A stretch of DNA of 64,000 bases from Ciborinia camelliae (Eukaryota; Ascomycota; Leotiomycetes; Helotiales; Sclerotiniaceae). Positions 47,064-60,541 of the stretch are shown here, one piece after another. The notes under the pieces are model-generated. The model searched no databases. It saw only the letters and a list, made by a program, of their open reading frames with translations, and was not told the origin of the DNA. How positions within the stretch are numbered: position 1 is the stretch's first letter; each line of letters starts with the position of its first letter. The stretch is taken from NCBI GenBank assembly GCA_025890175.1, contig JANPYM010000011.1, positions 147,669-211,668 on the forward strand. The letters are read 5' to 3'. The position numbers and the translations under genes are program-made.

Positions 47064-49149
47064 ATGGCTCTATCTTCAACATCTGTCGATCTGGCCATTA
47101 GCAAGTCAGATAGGGATAACGCGATGGTAAATATTCACGATCACGACCACATTGAGAATAATGAGAAACCTCTTCGTTTTCCAGAGGAGGATCGTCTCAA
47201 TGTCACGACTTCGACGGAACAGATGATCAAGGATGCCAAGGCTTCGACGGAAAGAGAGCATAATATGACATTGCTTCAGGGGATCAGATTATACCCAAAA
47301 GCCATCGCTTGGTCTCTTCTCATCTCAACATGCATTGCTATGGAGGGATACGATGTTTGTTTACTGAGTAACTTTTGTAAGTATCACAGAACATCTGAAG
47401 GGCTGACAATACTAATCGGAATTTAGATGCGTTCCCTCAATTCAACCAGAAATACGGTGAACAATTACCCGATGGAACTTGGCAGGTTCCAGCCAAATGG
47501 CAAGCCGGCTTGAGTAACGTAAGTCAAGAATTGTACCACCAACGGTTGGAATCTACTTACTCACGTGTTTCTTGGTACTAGGGTGCTAATGTTGGTGAAA
47601 TCATTGGTTTGTTCATCAATGGTTTTGTTTCCGAAAGGTTTGGATATCGATACACTGTTATGACATGCTTATCTCTCATCATCGCCTTTACGGCAATTTT
47701 CTTCACCGCTCAAGATGTGATTGCACTCGAAGTTGCTGAAATTCTTTGTGGTATCGTAGGTTCATCTCCATTCCAGCTCTCCGGAAATCTTTTGCTAACG
47801 TCCAATAGCCATGGGGAGTTTTTCAAACCCTTACCATCACATATGCTTCCGAAGTTTGCCCGCTTGGACTTCGTGGATACCTCACAACATATGTCAACTT
47901 CTGTTGGGGATTAGGACAAGTCATTGGAATTGGAGTCATCAAAGCTATGTTGCCACGCACCGATGAATGGGCTTATAGAATTCCTTACAGTCTTCAGTGG
48001 ATGTGGCCAGTCCCACTACTTGTTGGCATCGCATTGGCTCCGGAATCTCCATGGTGGCTTGTCAGGAAAGGAAGAATCGAAGATGCCAAGAAATCACTTC
48101 TTCGATTGACTAGTCTTAACAAAGAGACCAATTTCGATGCTGACGAAACTATTGCAATGATGGTTCATACTACGGCAATTGAGGAGAAAATAACAACAGG
48201 AGCAAGCTACATGGATTGCTTCAGGGGTGTAGACAGACGTCGAACTGAGGTAATTCATTCCATGATATGACATAAGAAAACCGAGTACTAACCTACTTCC
48301 CAGATCGTCTGCATGGTATGGGCGATGCAAAACTTGAGTGGAAACTCCTTTTCAGGCTACTCCTCCTATTTCCTCGAACAAGCCGGCCTACCCACATCCA
48401 CATCCTACGATTTCGCTCTCGGTCAATATGGAATCAACATGGCCGGAGTTTTTGGAGCTTGGTTCCTCATGAGTATGGGAATTGGTCGACGAACCCTCTA
48501 TCTCTATGGTCTTTGTGTTCTCTGCGCCATGCTCTTCATTCTCGGATTCCTCGGTCTCGTCCCCGCTTCCCATAAAACCGAAGCCTCCATGGCGACCGGT
48601 TGTATCATGTTGGTGTGGGCATTAGGTTACCAACTTACCGTTGGTACGGTTTGTTATTCACTGGTTGCAGAATTGTCTACGAGGAGACTTCAGATCAAGA
48701 CGGTGGTTCTGGGCCGAAATTTATACAATATCGTCGGTATCGTTTGTAGTATTATTACTCCATACATGCTGAATCCCGGAGCATGGAATTGGAAAAATTA
48801 CGCAGGTTTCTTTTGGGTATGTTTCTTTCTTCTCTTCATCCTTCTCCAACATACAACACACATACACATACCCTATCTCATTAATATAGCACTAACACCA
48901 AACCAGGGAGGAATCTGTTTTCTCTGCATCATCTACACGTATTTCCGGCTTCCGGAACCCAACGGCCGCTCCTTCGCCGAACTCGATCTTCTTTTCGAAA
49001 AAGGCGTCAGCGCGCGAAAATTCGCAAGCACGAAGGTGAACGTCTTCGATGATGCTGTGAGTGTAGATAGTACGAGCGTGGTCAAGAACTACGACGAGAA
49101 GGTAATGACCGGAGCTCTCGAGAAGGATGTCGAGGTTGCTTCATCCTGA
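47064..49149 (+). CDS. MFS sugar transporter, alpha-glucoside/maltose permease type
   Basis: Six exons (47064-47376, 47427-47518, 47582-47755, 47809-48249, 48304-48816 and 48907-49149; introns 50-90 bp) encode 591 residues. It is a plasma-membrane sugar:H+ symporter of the fungal maltose/alpha-glucoside group. A hydrophilic N-terminus of about 75 residues leads to TM1 (AWSLLISTCIAMEGYDVCLL) and the YAFPQFNQKYG loop typical of the group. The MFS/sugar signatures are seen: NGFVSERFGYR (GRR-like, TM2-3), PESPWWLVRKGR after TM6, GIGRRTLYLYG (TM8-9) and a PEPNGRSFAELDLLFEKG tail, which is the PETKGR-type motif. All appear intact. Two candidate CreA sites are upstream. Exact substrate is not determinable from sequence. 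Confidence 0.92.
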
Positions 49150-49262
49150 GAGGCCCTCGTTCTTGGAAGAAGCTCTCATCTGTGAGCGATTTTGGACGGA
49201 ATTTGGATCACGCATCACGGTGAGATCGAGGTGCGATCTGATGACGTAAAGTGGGTTTGGGT

Positions 49263-49280
49263 CCCCCCCCCCCCCCCCCC
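49263..49280. repeat. Poly-C run of 18
   Basis: Homopolymer of 18 C just 114 bp after the transporter stop. Its length is likely unreliable in the assembly. Confidence 0.9.
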
Positions 49281-49795
49281 GTAGTAAAATAGAGATTTTC
49301 GAGGCGTTTTTTCAGACGACGAAACGGCAATAAATGTGGTAGGTAGGTAGATGACGATGGCTCAAGATGGAATCAATTACCTTTTCAAAGGAGATTTTGC
49401 ATAGCATAGCATTGCATAGCATTGCATGGCATAATAGCATCCACTTCAAAGTATTGGGTTGGGATTGAAGAACGGACGGAGTTGGGAGAATCTTATGTTT
49501 TTGTTTTTTTTTGTTTTTGTATAATTATTATATAATTAGGTATTGATTAATGATGCATGCGATGAGAATTGGATAGATTTATGATTTTTTTTAATGTAAT
49601 GTAATGTAATGCAATGCAATGGATTATACTGTACTGTACTGTATTGTATTGTTAATACCTTCCCACCATTCTTCCCTATTCATAATCAAGGTCAAATCTC
49701 ATTTGATTCTGATTTAATTCCCATATGATTCCCATGTGATTCCCATTTGATTCTCATGTTATTCTCATATTATTTTGGTTCTTTTTAACCCTTTA

Positions 49796-49834
49796 ATCCA
49801 ATCCAATCCAATCCAATCCAATCCAATCCAATCC
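49796..49834. repeat. (ATCCA)n microsatellite
   Basis: About seven tandem copies of the pentamer ATCCA. Confidence 0.85.
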
Positions 49835-50013
49835 CACCATAAACCATAAACCAAAAGTTCAAAACCAAACCAAGGATGAAGATTAAGATTAAGATTAAGA
49901 CCAAGACTATCCATTCCATTCCATTTCATCTTATTGTATTGTATTGTATACAGGATGGTCGAATCAGATTACATAAAGTAAAATAAAATCAAATCAATTT
50001 ATAGATATATACA

Positions 50014-50024
50014 CATGCACACAC

Positions 50025-50061
<37 letters not shown>

Positions 50062-50070
50062 TACATATAC
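50014..50070. repeat. (ACACAT)n microsatellite
   Basis: Tandem ACACAT hexamers grading into ACATAT units. Confidence 0.85.
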
Positions 50071-50333
50071 ATATATACTTAACCACCTAACCGCCTAATC
50101 CCTACAACCTAACCCCCTAACCCCTGTAACACAGCATCCATCCATCCATCTAGCGAGCCAGCGAGCCAGCCAGCCAACCCTCGCCACTACTAAAAAAGAT
50201 TGCAAAACCATGGATGAACCGGTTCTGTCCTGTCCAGCCAACCATCGAACCTTCATAAACACTCTACTCTACCCTTCCCCCTCCTCCCTCCTCCCCCCTC
50301 CTCCCCCTCCTCTATCCCCCTCTACCCACCCCT

Positions 50334-52572
50334 CTAATTCTCCTTCAAACCTTTACTCTTCAACCCACCCATCGAGCCCCACTTCAAATCACTCTCGAGT
50401 TCATCGTTGGGCTGATCATGTCTACTATACATTTTATATTCGACTTCATCTTTAAACTCCAGTTTCCCGGACTCCACCTGTTTTCTCGTCGCCGACAATT
50501 TGGATTTGGGGAGACCCATGGATTCGAGGAATTGAACGGCTGCAAGAAGAGAAAGAAAAAGAGTGTATAGATTAGTACTTGTTGAATTTCAGAGGAGAGG
50601 ATCATGGGATGGGATGAGATGGGATGGGAATCCGGGAAAAAAAGGATAACTTACTATCCGTCCACTCGGTTTCCTTTCTCTTAGAGCTCCAACCTAATTC
50701 TCCAGCCATGATATCAATAACTTTAGGTGCCGCCTCTAAAGCTGCTTGAGCATTCAAAAATGCCAATCGAGTTCTTCTAGCCAAGACATCTACTGCCGTT
50801 TGAGCATATTCATGTCGAACGGCATATCTAACCTCTCCATCAATAAATGGATACAATGGAGAGATCTTTTCACCTCGAACGGGGAATCTTTGTTCGGTTG
50901 GGGAAGAGAGAGATGCGACAGTCCAAGCTCGATCACCATAATTTTCGGTAAGATGTTTAGCGACATCGGTTTCGAGACCAAAGTGTTGGATGAGGTTAAT
51001 GAAAAGAGTTTTAGAGAAACCGTGAGCACCAACGAGCTTAACTTGATGAGTTTGACAAGATCCATTCAAGTGAGCACCATCATCATGCAATTGTGTACCT
51101 GAAACATCTGGTGCATTTGATACTGCCTTGGTTTGAAGTTTGAATTCGGAGATGGCTTCATCAACACATTCTTCTGCCATTTGACGATAAGTAGTCCATT
51201 TACCACCTGCACAAGTGAGGAGACCAGAAGGTGAGATATTGATGAGATGGTTGCGAACGAGTGATTCAGTATTCTTTGCGTTTGGATCTTTGACTAAAGG
51301 ACGAATTCCGGACCAGGCTGCGAGAACATCACCACGGCGGACATTAATATCTGGAGCGAGGTAACGTCGGATTTCAGAAAGAATCCAATCGATTTCTTCT
51401 TCGCTTGCGACTGGATTGTAGGAGATTTTGGTAGGAGAATCGGTGGTACCAGCGATGGTATTTCCTTGCCATGGGAGGAAGAAGATAACTCTACCATCAG
51501 AAGTTTTAGGATCAATAAGACCCATCTTTTGAGGACTGTAATATCCAGGAAGGATGACGTGAACACCGGAACTTGGTGCAACGATCTCCTTTATCCCTTC
51601 ATCATCCATCTTTCTAATGGAATCGCAGAATGGTCCTGTGGCATTGACTACACCCCTCGCTCTAATTTTGAATTCCTTCGCTACTTTGCCGTCCTTTTCT
51701 TCTACCAAATCCCTAACCGTTGCACCACATAATTTGCCATCGGCGTCCTTTTCCAAACCGGTAACTTCAAGATGGTTAACCACGGTACTTCCATATAAAG
51801 CCGCCGTCATAGCCAACGAAACGTTCATTCTTGAATCATTATGAGCACCATCATAATAAACCAAAGCCCCCACCAAATTATCCTTCTTCAACATCGGAAA
51901 AGCATCCAAAGCCTTACTCCTGGTCAAGAAATACGAAGTCTCAATGCCCTCGGAACCAGCCAAGAAATCATAAGCTTTGGTACCCGCCCAATAATAAGGA
52001 GCTTTCCACCATTTATCCAACGGCAGCATGATTGGTAACCAACTCGACAGATGTGGCGCCGTCTCCAAGAAATATTTCCGTTCCCTCAACGCCTCCTTCA
52101 CCAACGCATATTGATTATAATCCAATTCCCAAACCGCCTTTTCCAGATATCGTACACCCCCATGAACCAATTTGGTACTCTTGCTACTGGTCCCACTACT
52201 AAAATCATCTCTCTCCACCACCGCCACCTTTAATCCTCGCGTCGCAGCATCCAATGCCACACCCGCTCCGGTCGCTCCCGCACCAATAACTAGTAAATCG
52301 TAGACATCATCTTCATTTTGTGGTGTGGCAGATGCCGGGGCCCCTTGTGATCCCCCACTTCTCTTTAAATCCGCAATTTGTTCCGCTCGGGTTTTGATCT
52401 TGGGGAATCGTGGAGGTCGGAAATGTCCATCGGCGCCAAAGGGAGGAACGACGGCAGAATCGGCCCCGGGGATATTTCGTGGTCGATATGTATAGTAAAG
52501 GACGCCACCACCAACTGATGTCGCTCCAATTGTGTAAAGTAAAGGCTTGGCGAGTCTTTGTCGGAATGCCAT
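50334..52572 (-). CDS. FAD-dependent glycerol-3-phosphate dehydrogenase, mitochondrial (GUT2 type)
   Basis: Two exons on the minus strand, 52572-50655 and 50539-50334, with a 115-bp intron, give 707 residues. The enzyme oxidises sn-glycerol 3-phosphate to dihydroxyacetone phosphate and passes electrons to ubiquinone at the outer face of the inner mitochondrial membrane (glycerol catabolism and the G3P shuttle). The N-terminus MAFRQRLAKPLLYTIGATSV is a basic presequence plus hydrophobic segment. The FAD-binding VIGAGATGAGVALDAATRG lies at about 95-113, and SSGTSSKSTKLVHGGVRYLE follows, a family signature. The C-terminal exon holds the charged tail expected of eukaryotic enzymes. An in-frame ATG at 52794 would add 74 Ser/Pro-rich residues, but the mitochondrial presequence favours 52572. 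Neighbouring genes give no further clue. Confidence 0.94.
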
Positions 52573-55455
52573 TATCGATCGGGTTATTTCGTGGGGAGAT
52601 GGAGATGAAGATGGAGATGGAGATGCGGAGGGAGAGGAGAGAGGAGGTTCAAGGTTGGATGAAGATTTGAAGGTTTGAAGATTTGGAGAGTTGGGGAAAG
52701 GTTGTGATGATTGAATGGAAAGACCAGGTGGAGACTTTTCGTGTTGGTCGTAGGAGGTAACGATGATGAAAGTGCCAAGCTTGGTAAATATCAATCGAAT
52801 GCAGATCAGCCCGCTTTATTGAAGATGTTAACCACAAAACATCGGGTTCAAAGCTTGGTATTGATTATCTAAGCTGGGAAAGTTCAAACCGTCAATTAAT
52901 TGACTTGAGGAAGGTCTAGAATATTAAAGATTTAATGTTTTATATGGGATAATTGAATGTACCTCCCGAGATAGGTATAAAAAATAATTATGTATATATA
53001 AAAGAAGAGTGGTTTTATATAAATATTACCTCATGAGGTATTATTTGCTTTGTTCACATGTTTACATGAAATCAAGCTATCCTCTCCCATCATTCAATTG
53101 AGGAACGTGCACGAAGATAGATACATTATCGGACAGCCACAGCCGCATTCATTACCTTATTCCAGGTTGAGCTTCCATAAGTTCCATTTCATTATTCCAT
53201 TACCCATGTCATATAATTCATATCATTTATACCTACCTACCCAATTTTCCATATCCATTAATCAATCCCCCAGAATATTTCTTCCACCAATAAAATACAG
53301 AAGATGTACTTTAATTCAATGTTATATTAATTTATATCAAAAACTTATCTATCTAGTAGATACTATATATATCACCATCACCATCAATCTGATTTACCAG
53401 ATCATTTACACCAAGTTTACTATATTCTATATATTACCGCAACATTGCCGTCAACCAGCCAATGTATTTCTATTTCTATTTCTACGGATCAGATTACAAA
53501 TAAGCGTCAAAAATCCAAAATAAATACTAGATAGATACTTAGGATAGGGGCTATGTACTCACTCACTCACTCACTTACTCCTTATTACTCTCTCAACCCA
53601 ATCCAACCCAACCCAACCAGCCATTGAATTCCAAATCACCTCCAGCTTGATTAGAATTAGAATTAGAATAAGTCAGTCATTCATTCCACTCTTTTTGCTT
53701 ATATTACCTACCTTAGGTACCTACCTGAGTCTTGAATTTCGAATTTCGAATTTCGAACTTTAATGATTTATCTACCTACCAGTTCCGATCTACCTATCTA
53801 CCCATCATCTACCTATACTCCGTATATAACTTATAAATACCTAAGTAAATAAATAAAAAAAGGGAGATATTTTTTACTGAAATATTAAAAACCTACCCCA
53901 CATTTTCATCACCCATCCCATCCCATCCCATCATTTTCTCCATGAGAATCTCTGTTGATCATTATAATAATTCATGCTAGATATAGGTATCCGATATCGC
54001 CCGGATTACTGTACCGGATTCTGAATGCCTTGCAGAGTCGCAGTGGCTACCTGGGATTGGAAATACTATTTTATATATCTAGTAGGTATCCAAACATCTC
54101 TCGTCTACAATATGATACGATACTGGATTGTAATCTACTTACTTATTGTTTGATTCGGATTTGGATTCGGGTTTGGTTTGTATGATTTGGATTGTTTGGA
54201 TTGGTTTGGTTTTGTATGGTTTGGTTTGTTTGGATTGGTTTGGATTGGATTGGTTTGGATTGGGGATGTATAGGTTAATACCTAGGAACGCATATACTTG
54301 TGTTTGATTTGATATGAAGAAGGAGGTGAGGTGAGGTGAGGTGAGTGAGTCAAATGTATGCACGGGATTCTTGGTTTGGTTGATTTGATTTAATTCGGTT
54401 GGGTTGGTACCTAGATACCTATCGATTTATCTTACTGAACAACATTAAAACCAGGGGTATCTTTAAGGGGGCGGGGTAGAATATTGGGGTTTGATTATTA
54501 TATATCTATATATATATATATATATACCTACCTATATTTATCTACATTTAAATATACATTTAAATATCGAAATATACAAATTAATCCAAGGAAACCGAAA
54601 TAATCGAGAAAGATTCATTTAGATTCATTCAGATCTAATCTAATCTCTAAGTTCTTTTATATTTACTTTACTTACCTCAGATAATCTTACTATATACTCT
54701 GAAACAGATATCATATACCTAGGAATCCATTTATATATATATAATATACCGGTACTTATATATATAGTTTCTTTTCTTCATTCTTCATCCTCCACATCCA
54801 TCTAAATCCAATAAAATTAACCCAATCTAACCCAATTTACAAGTACAGGATACCTATCAACGAAAGGAATGGTAGGTACTAGGTAGGTAAATAAAGGAGT
54901 TCAAAGCGGACCGCCCGGCTAGCATCTGATCCGGCTCTTGAACATTTCGGCTATATCTTAACTTAAATCCGAAGAATACCGTATCCATTCATCCATCCGT
55001 TAGGTTGGTTCTAAGTACCTATTTACATCTCCTTAGATTCGGTAATATCGGCTTCAGGCAGCAGGCAGCGGGAGTAGGTACCTAGAATCCAATTCCAATT
55101 TTATCAGGTACCTACCTACCTACCTAGGCGGGCGGAGCAGGGCAGGGCAAAATCGTAATTGATTGGTTTGGATTGGAATTGGGATTGGTGCGGATTGGAT
55201 TGAATATACTCCTTACTTTTTTCTCTTTCTTTTGCAAAATACCTCGAAGAAAGAAAGCAGAAGGGAAGGAAAGGGAAGAAAGTGGAATGGTATGGAAGGA
55301 AGCGGAATGGTATCTCGACTCGAAATCGAAATCGAAATCGATAATTTGAATATATGAGTGAGTGAGTGGGAGTATGGGTGTATGGGGAGTGGGTGAGTGA
55401 GTGAGTGGGTGAGTGTATGGGGAGAGAGAGAGGGGATATTAAGACTAATATCAAG

Positions 55456-55491
55456 ATGAAGGTGCAGATGAAGGTGCAGATGAAGGTGCAG
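55456..55491. repeat. 12-bp tandem repeat GATGAAGGTGCA
   Basis: Three exact copies of GATGAAGGTGCA in tandem. Confidence 0.85.
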
Positions 55492-55640
55492 AGTAATTAT
55501 ATATTATATACGATCAGTAGATCGTTTTGAAATGTGCCTTTGAATTCGGCTTCGAGTTCGAGTTCGACTTCGAGGGTGCATACTTACTTAGGTACTTGGG
55601 TCTTTTGGTTAGGTCTTCTGGTTAGGTAGCGCTGGGAAAG

Positions 55641-55676
55641 ATGGATGGGTGGATGGATGGATGGATGGATGGATGG
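55641..55676. repeat. (GGAT)n microsatellite
   Basis: Tandem GGAT/TGGA tetramers. A second shorter run lies at 55710-55733. Confidence 0.85.
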
Positions 55677-57796
55677 TTTAATGCTGGGGGATTGAGGGAG
55701 GTTTGGCGGGATGGATGGATGGATGGTTTGATGGATGCTGGGGGATTGGGGGGAGATTGAGGGGGATTCTAAGTTGGGGGATTGAGGGAGATTGACGGAT
55801 ATGCAGTTCTTGAGGAGGGGAGAAGATTGATGGATATGCAGTAATTGAGGAGATGATGAGATGATGAGAGATGGTTCGAGGATCATGATCATTACTGAAT
55901 GACACAGATCACGGATTCTTTGATAAGCTGGACACGCAATGATCGAGGAACGGAAGAGAAGATGAGATGAGATGGTTCGAGGATCATTCCTACTGCATGG
56001 CACAGATTCTTGGGGACTGCTGGACATGCAATTATTTTCCTTTTCTCAACAACATGCTTCTAAGGATCATTACTGAATGACACAGATTCTTTGATAAGCT
56101 GTCGAGTAGGCATGCTTCGACTGTATCCAAGTAGGAGCTCAGCCATGAATCATGTCAACCCATCACGGCGAACCTCTCTTCCTGACAACACGGAAGGGAA
56201 TTTTTCTTCATTCTTTCGAAGAACCTTTCAGGATGATTATTATTTGCAATTTGGGCTGTGTGGAAAATCCATTACATATGATTAGCAGACATGGGTCTTG
56301 CGGTTGGTTTCATGGAATTATGCATTCTAAACAATGAGATCGATGGGGATATTGATACTGGGGAGGGATATGAAATGGGAAGATATATGAAACGTCAAGG
56401 ACGTCCCCGTGGGAGATTAAACCTCAAGGGGAAGAATGACTCTACAAGGTTACTGATGTAAAATGGGTGCTGGTGTTTATTCAATTTTGGAGGCTTCATC
56501 GTTTCATCTTCCTTTTCTGGGGTCCATCCAATCTCTTGGGTATATTCTTCCAGGTTGTACTGACGGTGTGGATAGGAAGGATACGAAGGATACTGATACT
56601 CCGCAATGGATTGATGAATATTCTATTCATCAAATACATATTTGGTTGGTGAATGTAATGGATTCATGGGGTTGAGATCTGGACAACGGGATTTCTGCAA
56701 TTCAGTGCGGTATTGTACCGCACTGAACTGTACTGCAACATATATTACCTACCTAGGTAAGATTCCAAGTGGAATTTAGATGCGATGAAGGAATTCCATC
56801 AAATCAAATCCAGTGTCAACAACATACCTCCTTACCGTAGGAGGTAGACAAGACACCCCACGATCCAAATAGGTATACAACGGCCTCGGCGTGGAATTAT
56901 AGGAATAATTTACATAATCCTTCTAATCTTTTTCTTGATTGGTCCAAAGTTTTAACATTTTGTCGTACGATCATACGATTTCACCACATTTCGTGATTTG
57001 ATAGACGGTGTCGTGATCAAAGGTGAATTTCCAGCCCTACCGATCTCAACGTACTTAGGTAGTGGGGGTCCTCTTTCCATGACAGGATTTTATCGTGATT
57101 GGTCATCACCAAAAATGGATAGAGAAGGAAGTGATATATCAGTATCGTCCCTTCTTCATCTGATATTAGGACTGGGCGTTGAGGGAATTCTATATTCAAT
57201 AGGACCGAAAGACTCGTGAATACTGTACCTAGGTTTGGAGGTAGGTGGGAGTATTCGAAGTGTCAATTCTGGTATTTGAGTAGGTATCTATTCCTCTGCC
57301 TCTGCCTCTCCCTGTCCTTCTTCCTTTCCTTCCCTTATCTTTTCCTGCTTTCTCACTCTTTCAATCACTTCACATCACTTCACATCACTTCACATCATAT
57401 CACGAAAGACTTTTGACTTGGTTGGAAAATAACTTGTTCCCTTCTTCAAAACCCGTTCGCGTTCATCTTCACCTTCACCTTCACCTTCAATTTCACCTTC
57501 AATAAACGAGTTCGTTTACGGCTTGGTCATATTGATTTGTCCATTGTGAATACCTTCAAATTCAAAAACATAAAAAGTCACCTTGTACCTAAAAAATCAC
57601 CTTCTCCATCTCTCCATCTTTTACCCCGCCCGCTCTTCCTTCTCTCAACAATCTTCTCTCTACAACCTTCAACCTTCCAAATTCAATTGAACGATCTTCT
57701 TTAAGATCGAAAACGAAAAACAACTTCTACCTTCCTCAATTCATCAAAAACGACCTTACAAAACCCAAAAACCATCATAATAGTCATATCATCGAG

Positions 57797-59528
57797 ATGA
57801 CGGACCATTTACAACCACAATCTGCTATCTCACACCAATCCTATTACAGTACGACGACAACCAAAGAAGTTCCAGCACCATTATCAGTTTCTAGTACTCC
57901 AGAAGGATGGATATACAAACGTGTTCGAATTGGTCGATTTGCCTTACCTTGTTACGCGTCACCACAAGTTCAACTTGTTTTGGTCGCACTCGTATGCTTC
58001 CTCTGTGTTGGTATGTATAATGCGCTGAGCGGTCTTGGTGGTGGTGGCCAAATTTCGGCAAAGCCAGCAGATAATGCGAATTCGGCCCTCTATTCCACCT
58101 TCTCGGTCGTCGGATTCTTCGCAGGTACCTTTGCAAATCGTCTCGGCATCAGGCTCACCTTGAGTTTGGGTGGTTTGGGTTATTGTATTTATGCGGCAAG
58201 TTACCTGTGCTACAGCCATACTCAAAGTACAGGTTTTGTCATCTTTGCGGGTGCATTACTTGGTGTCTGCGCTGGTCTTCTTTGGACAGCTCAAGGTGCT
58301 ATCATGATGTCTTATCCACCTGAGGAATCAAAAGGAAAATACATCTCATGGTTTTGGTCGATCTTTAACCTTGGAGGCGTCTTCGGTGCTTTGGTAAGTC
58401 CAAAATCGCAAAACTAAAACTGTATACTAATTTACTTTAGATTCCCCTTGCCTTGAACATCAAAGACACCGAGAACCGTGTTGTTACCGACGGTACATAT
58501 ATTGGATTCATCTCTCTGATGTTCTTCGGTGCAGTCTCCGCTCTATGCCTATGCGATGCCCACAAAGTTCGACGAGCCGATGGATCGCACGTCATCCTTA
58601 TGAAGAATCCAACTTGGAGTACAGAAATCTGGGGGCTTTGGTATACACTTAGAAACAACGTCTATGTCTTCCTTCTATTTCCTATGTTCTTTGCCTCCAA
58701 TTGGTTCTACACATATCAATTTAATGGTGTCAATGGCGCACACTTCGATACACGAACTCGAGCTCTCAACAACATTGTATATTGGTTTGCCCAAATTATT
58801 GGTGCTTTCTTGTCTGGTTATGCCCTGGATATACAAAGATATAAGAGAGCCACCAGAGCGAGAGCTGGTTTAATCATCTTGATCCTTTTGACCGTCGCGA
58901 TTTGGGGTGCGGGTTACGCTTGGCAGATTACCGTTCCAGATCGTCACATTACTGGCGCACCTGGTTATGAGGGTAAGATGGACTGGAGACATAAAGATTA
59001 TCCCAAAGGTCTGGCTTTGTATATTGCCTATGGATTTTATGATGCGGTCTGGCAATTATCAGTTTACTGGTAAGTGTTCAATGTCTCCAAGATTTTTCTT
59101 CACTAACATTTCTCAGGTTCATGGGTGCCCTCTCCAACTCGGGTAGAAAGACGGCAAACTTCGCTGGTTTCTACAAGGGTATTCAATCTGCTGGTGCTGC
59201 TATCTCTTGGCGTATCGATGCGATGGAATACCCATACCTAACCCAATTCGCCATCACGTGGAGTCTTCTTGCTGGTTCTCTCGTTGTTGCAGCACCAGTC
59301 ATCTTCATGAATATCAAGGATGCTACCAACATTGATGATGATCTTGTTGATACCGATCTTAATTACGCCGATGTTATGCCTCAAGCTCTTCTTGTCGATA
59401 AACATGACTATCTTCATCAAAGTGGTCTTGATCACTCAACATACCCTCGTAACCCATATCCTGCCACATCTGATGATATGGAACTTCCTCATCTTCGTCG
59501 CGAGAAAACTTCCGATGACCTTGTTTGA
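57797..59528 (+). CDS. UNC93-like MFS membrane protein
   Basis: Three exons, 57797-58393, 58441-59069 and 59117-59528 (two 47-bp introns), encode 545 residues. It is a polytopic MFS protein of the UNC93-like group that is widespread in fungi. About 12 membrane segments follow a 50-residue hydrophilic N-terminus. VALVCFLCVGMYNALSGLGGGG in TM1 and the following loop is the most typical signature. IMMSYPPEESKGKYISWFW after TM5 and GFYDAVWQLSVYWFMGALSN in TM10 also fit the family. The C-terminus is hydrophilic and Asp/His-rich. Fungal members are mostly uncharacterised; transport of ions or small solutes is only inferred. The 5' leader from about 57420 is rich in CTTCACCTT-type repeats and pyrimidines, as often seen before highly expressed fungal genes. 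Confidence 0.9.
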
Positions 59529-60084
59529 ATCATTTAACAGTAGACAAGAGTGTGAGCTGTTACTATTAGTAAAGTCTATCGTATCTCGGGTGGACTGGCT
59601 TCCCCTCTTGGGCAGACTGATTTCTTTTTTGTTTACCATGTCGATGATTGATTTTATGGATGAAGGAATGGAAGAAATATTTTGCTCGACACACAGCTGT
59701 TATAAAAAGACAAAGATACGCGAATGCTTCGTATGTGCTGAGATGGATTTCGATGACGGACTTTTCGTGTTTTCTGATATATTACAACGGAGCAAAGCAT
59801 ATCCGACAGTTCGAAAATTTGCTTTTTTTCTTCTTCTTAATTTCTGCGAATGGAATGGAATGCTGGTCGGGTTCTGGTTTTGTTGATGAAGGAACTTGAA
59901 GCAAATTGTGAATGAAGATGGATGATGGATGATGTGGGATGTGGGATGAAGAATGAAGGATGAAGGATGAAGGATGAAGAATGTGGGATGAAAATGAAAA
60001 TGAAAAATGAAAAATGAAAAATGTTATATCAGCGTGCTTGAGAGATTTTTATCGGTGGACTTTGACTTTGACTTTGACTTTGTG

Positions 60085-60160
60085 AATTGTTGGTTGGTGG
60101 TTGGTGGTTAGTGGTTAGTGGTTGGTGGTTAGTGGTTAGTGGTTGGTGGTTAGTGGTTGG
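60085..60160. repeat. GTTGGTGGTTAGTGG-type minisatellite
   Basis: Irregular tandem array of GGTTGGTGGTTAGT-like units, seven to eight bases alternating TTGGTGG and TTAGTGG. Confidence 0.8.
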
Positions 60161-60541
60161 CTTTGGGCTTAAAAGTATATGCTTGTGAATGGTGCTTGTG
60201 AATGATGGATGATGGATGGTGGATGGTGGATGGTGGATGGATGGGATCGGATGTTTTAGTCTCGAAATTGATGGATTGATTGATTGATTGAAAGTTGAAA
60301 GTTGAAAGTTGAAAGTTGAAAGTTGAAACTTGAAACTTGAAGCATTGTATTGATAATATAGCATTTTTTAGCATTTTTAGCATTTTTTAGCAGTGGAAAT
60401 GAAAGTCCGCACCTCGGATCATCAATCTTGCATGGATTTATTTTTCTTTCTGAGTTTACCCCTGGCTTTTTCTATGGCCCCATTGGCCTGGAGGCAAGAT
60501 CAAGATCAAGATCAAGATAAAGATTTTATGTGTATTTTGAT

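Larger units (their letters stand above)
49150..50333. other. Intergenic, dense in simple repeats
   Basis: No gene. It contains C18 (49263-49280), GTAGGTAGGTAG (49340-49351), GCATAGCATT-type repeats (about 49399-49433), AATGT/AATGC pentamers (about 49596-49620), (ATCCA)n at about 49796-49834, (ACACAT)n at about 50014-50070, and CCATC/GCCAG tracts (50137-50178). Confidence 0.7.
52573..57796. other. Long gene-free region rich in short repeats
   Basis: No supportable gene in about 5.2 kb. It holds many TACCTACCTA/AGGTAGGTA tracts (53232, 53703-53727, 54528, 54873-54890, 55075-55130, 56744), (AT)n at 54510-54526, TTGGTTTGGATTG-type repeats (54170-54260), GAGTGAGTGGG repeats (55355-55420), a 12-bp GATGAAGGTGCA repeat (55456-55491), (GGAT)n at 55641-55676, and three near-repeats around TTACTGAATGACACAGAT(C/T) (about 55892 and 56070, with a related block at 55998). 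Long open frames here are low-complexity artefacts. Confidence 0.6.

Noticed and set aside
52573..52794. Upstream ATG extension of the glycerol-3-phosphate dehydrogenase
   Set aside because: It would bury the mitochondrial presequence behind 74 Ser/Pro-rich residues, so I kept the downstream ATG.
55584..56027. 147-codon minus-strand frame rich in Ser/Pro/His/Ile
   Set aside because: Translation of GGAT and related microsatellites.
60029..60383. Minus-strand frames of 77-111 codons
   Set aside because: Translations of TTGGTGG and GTTGAAA arrays.
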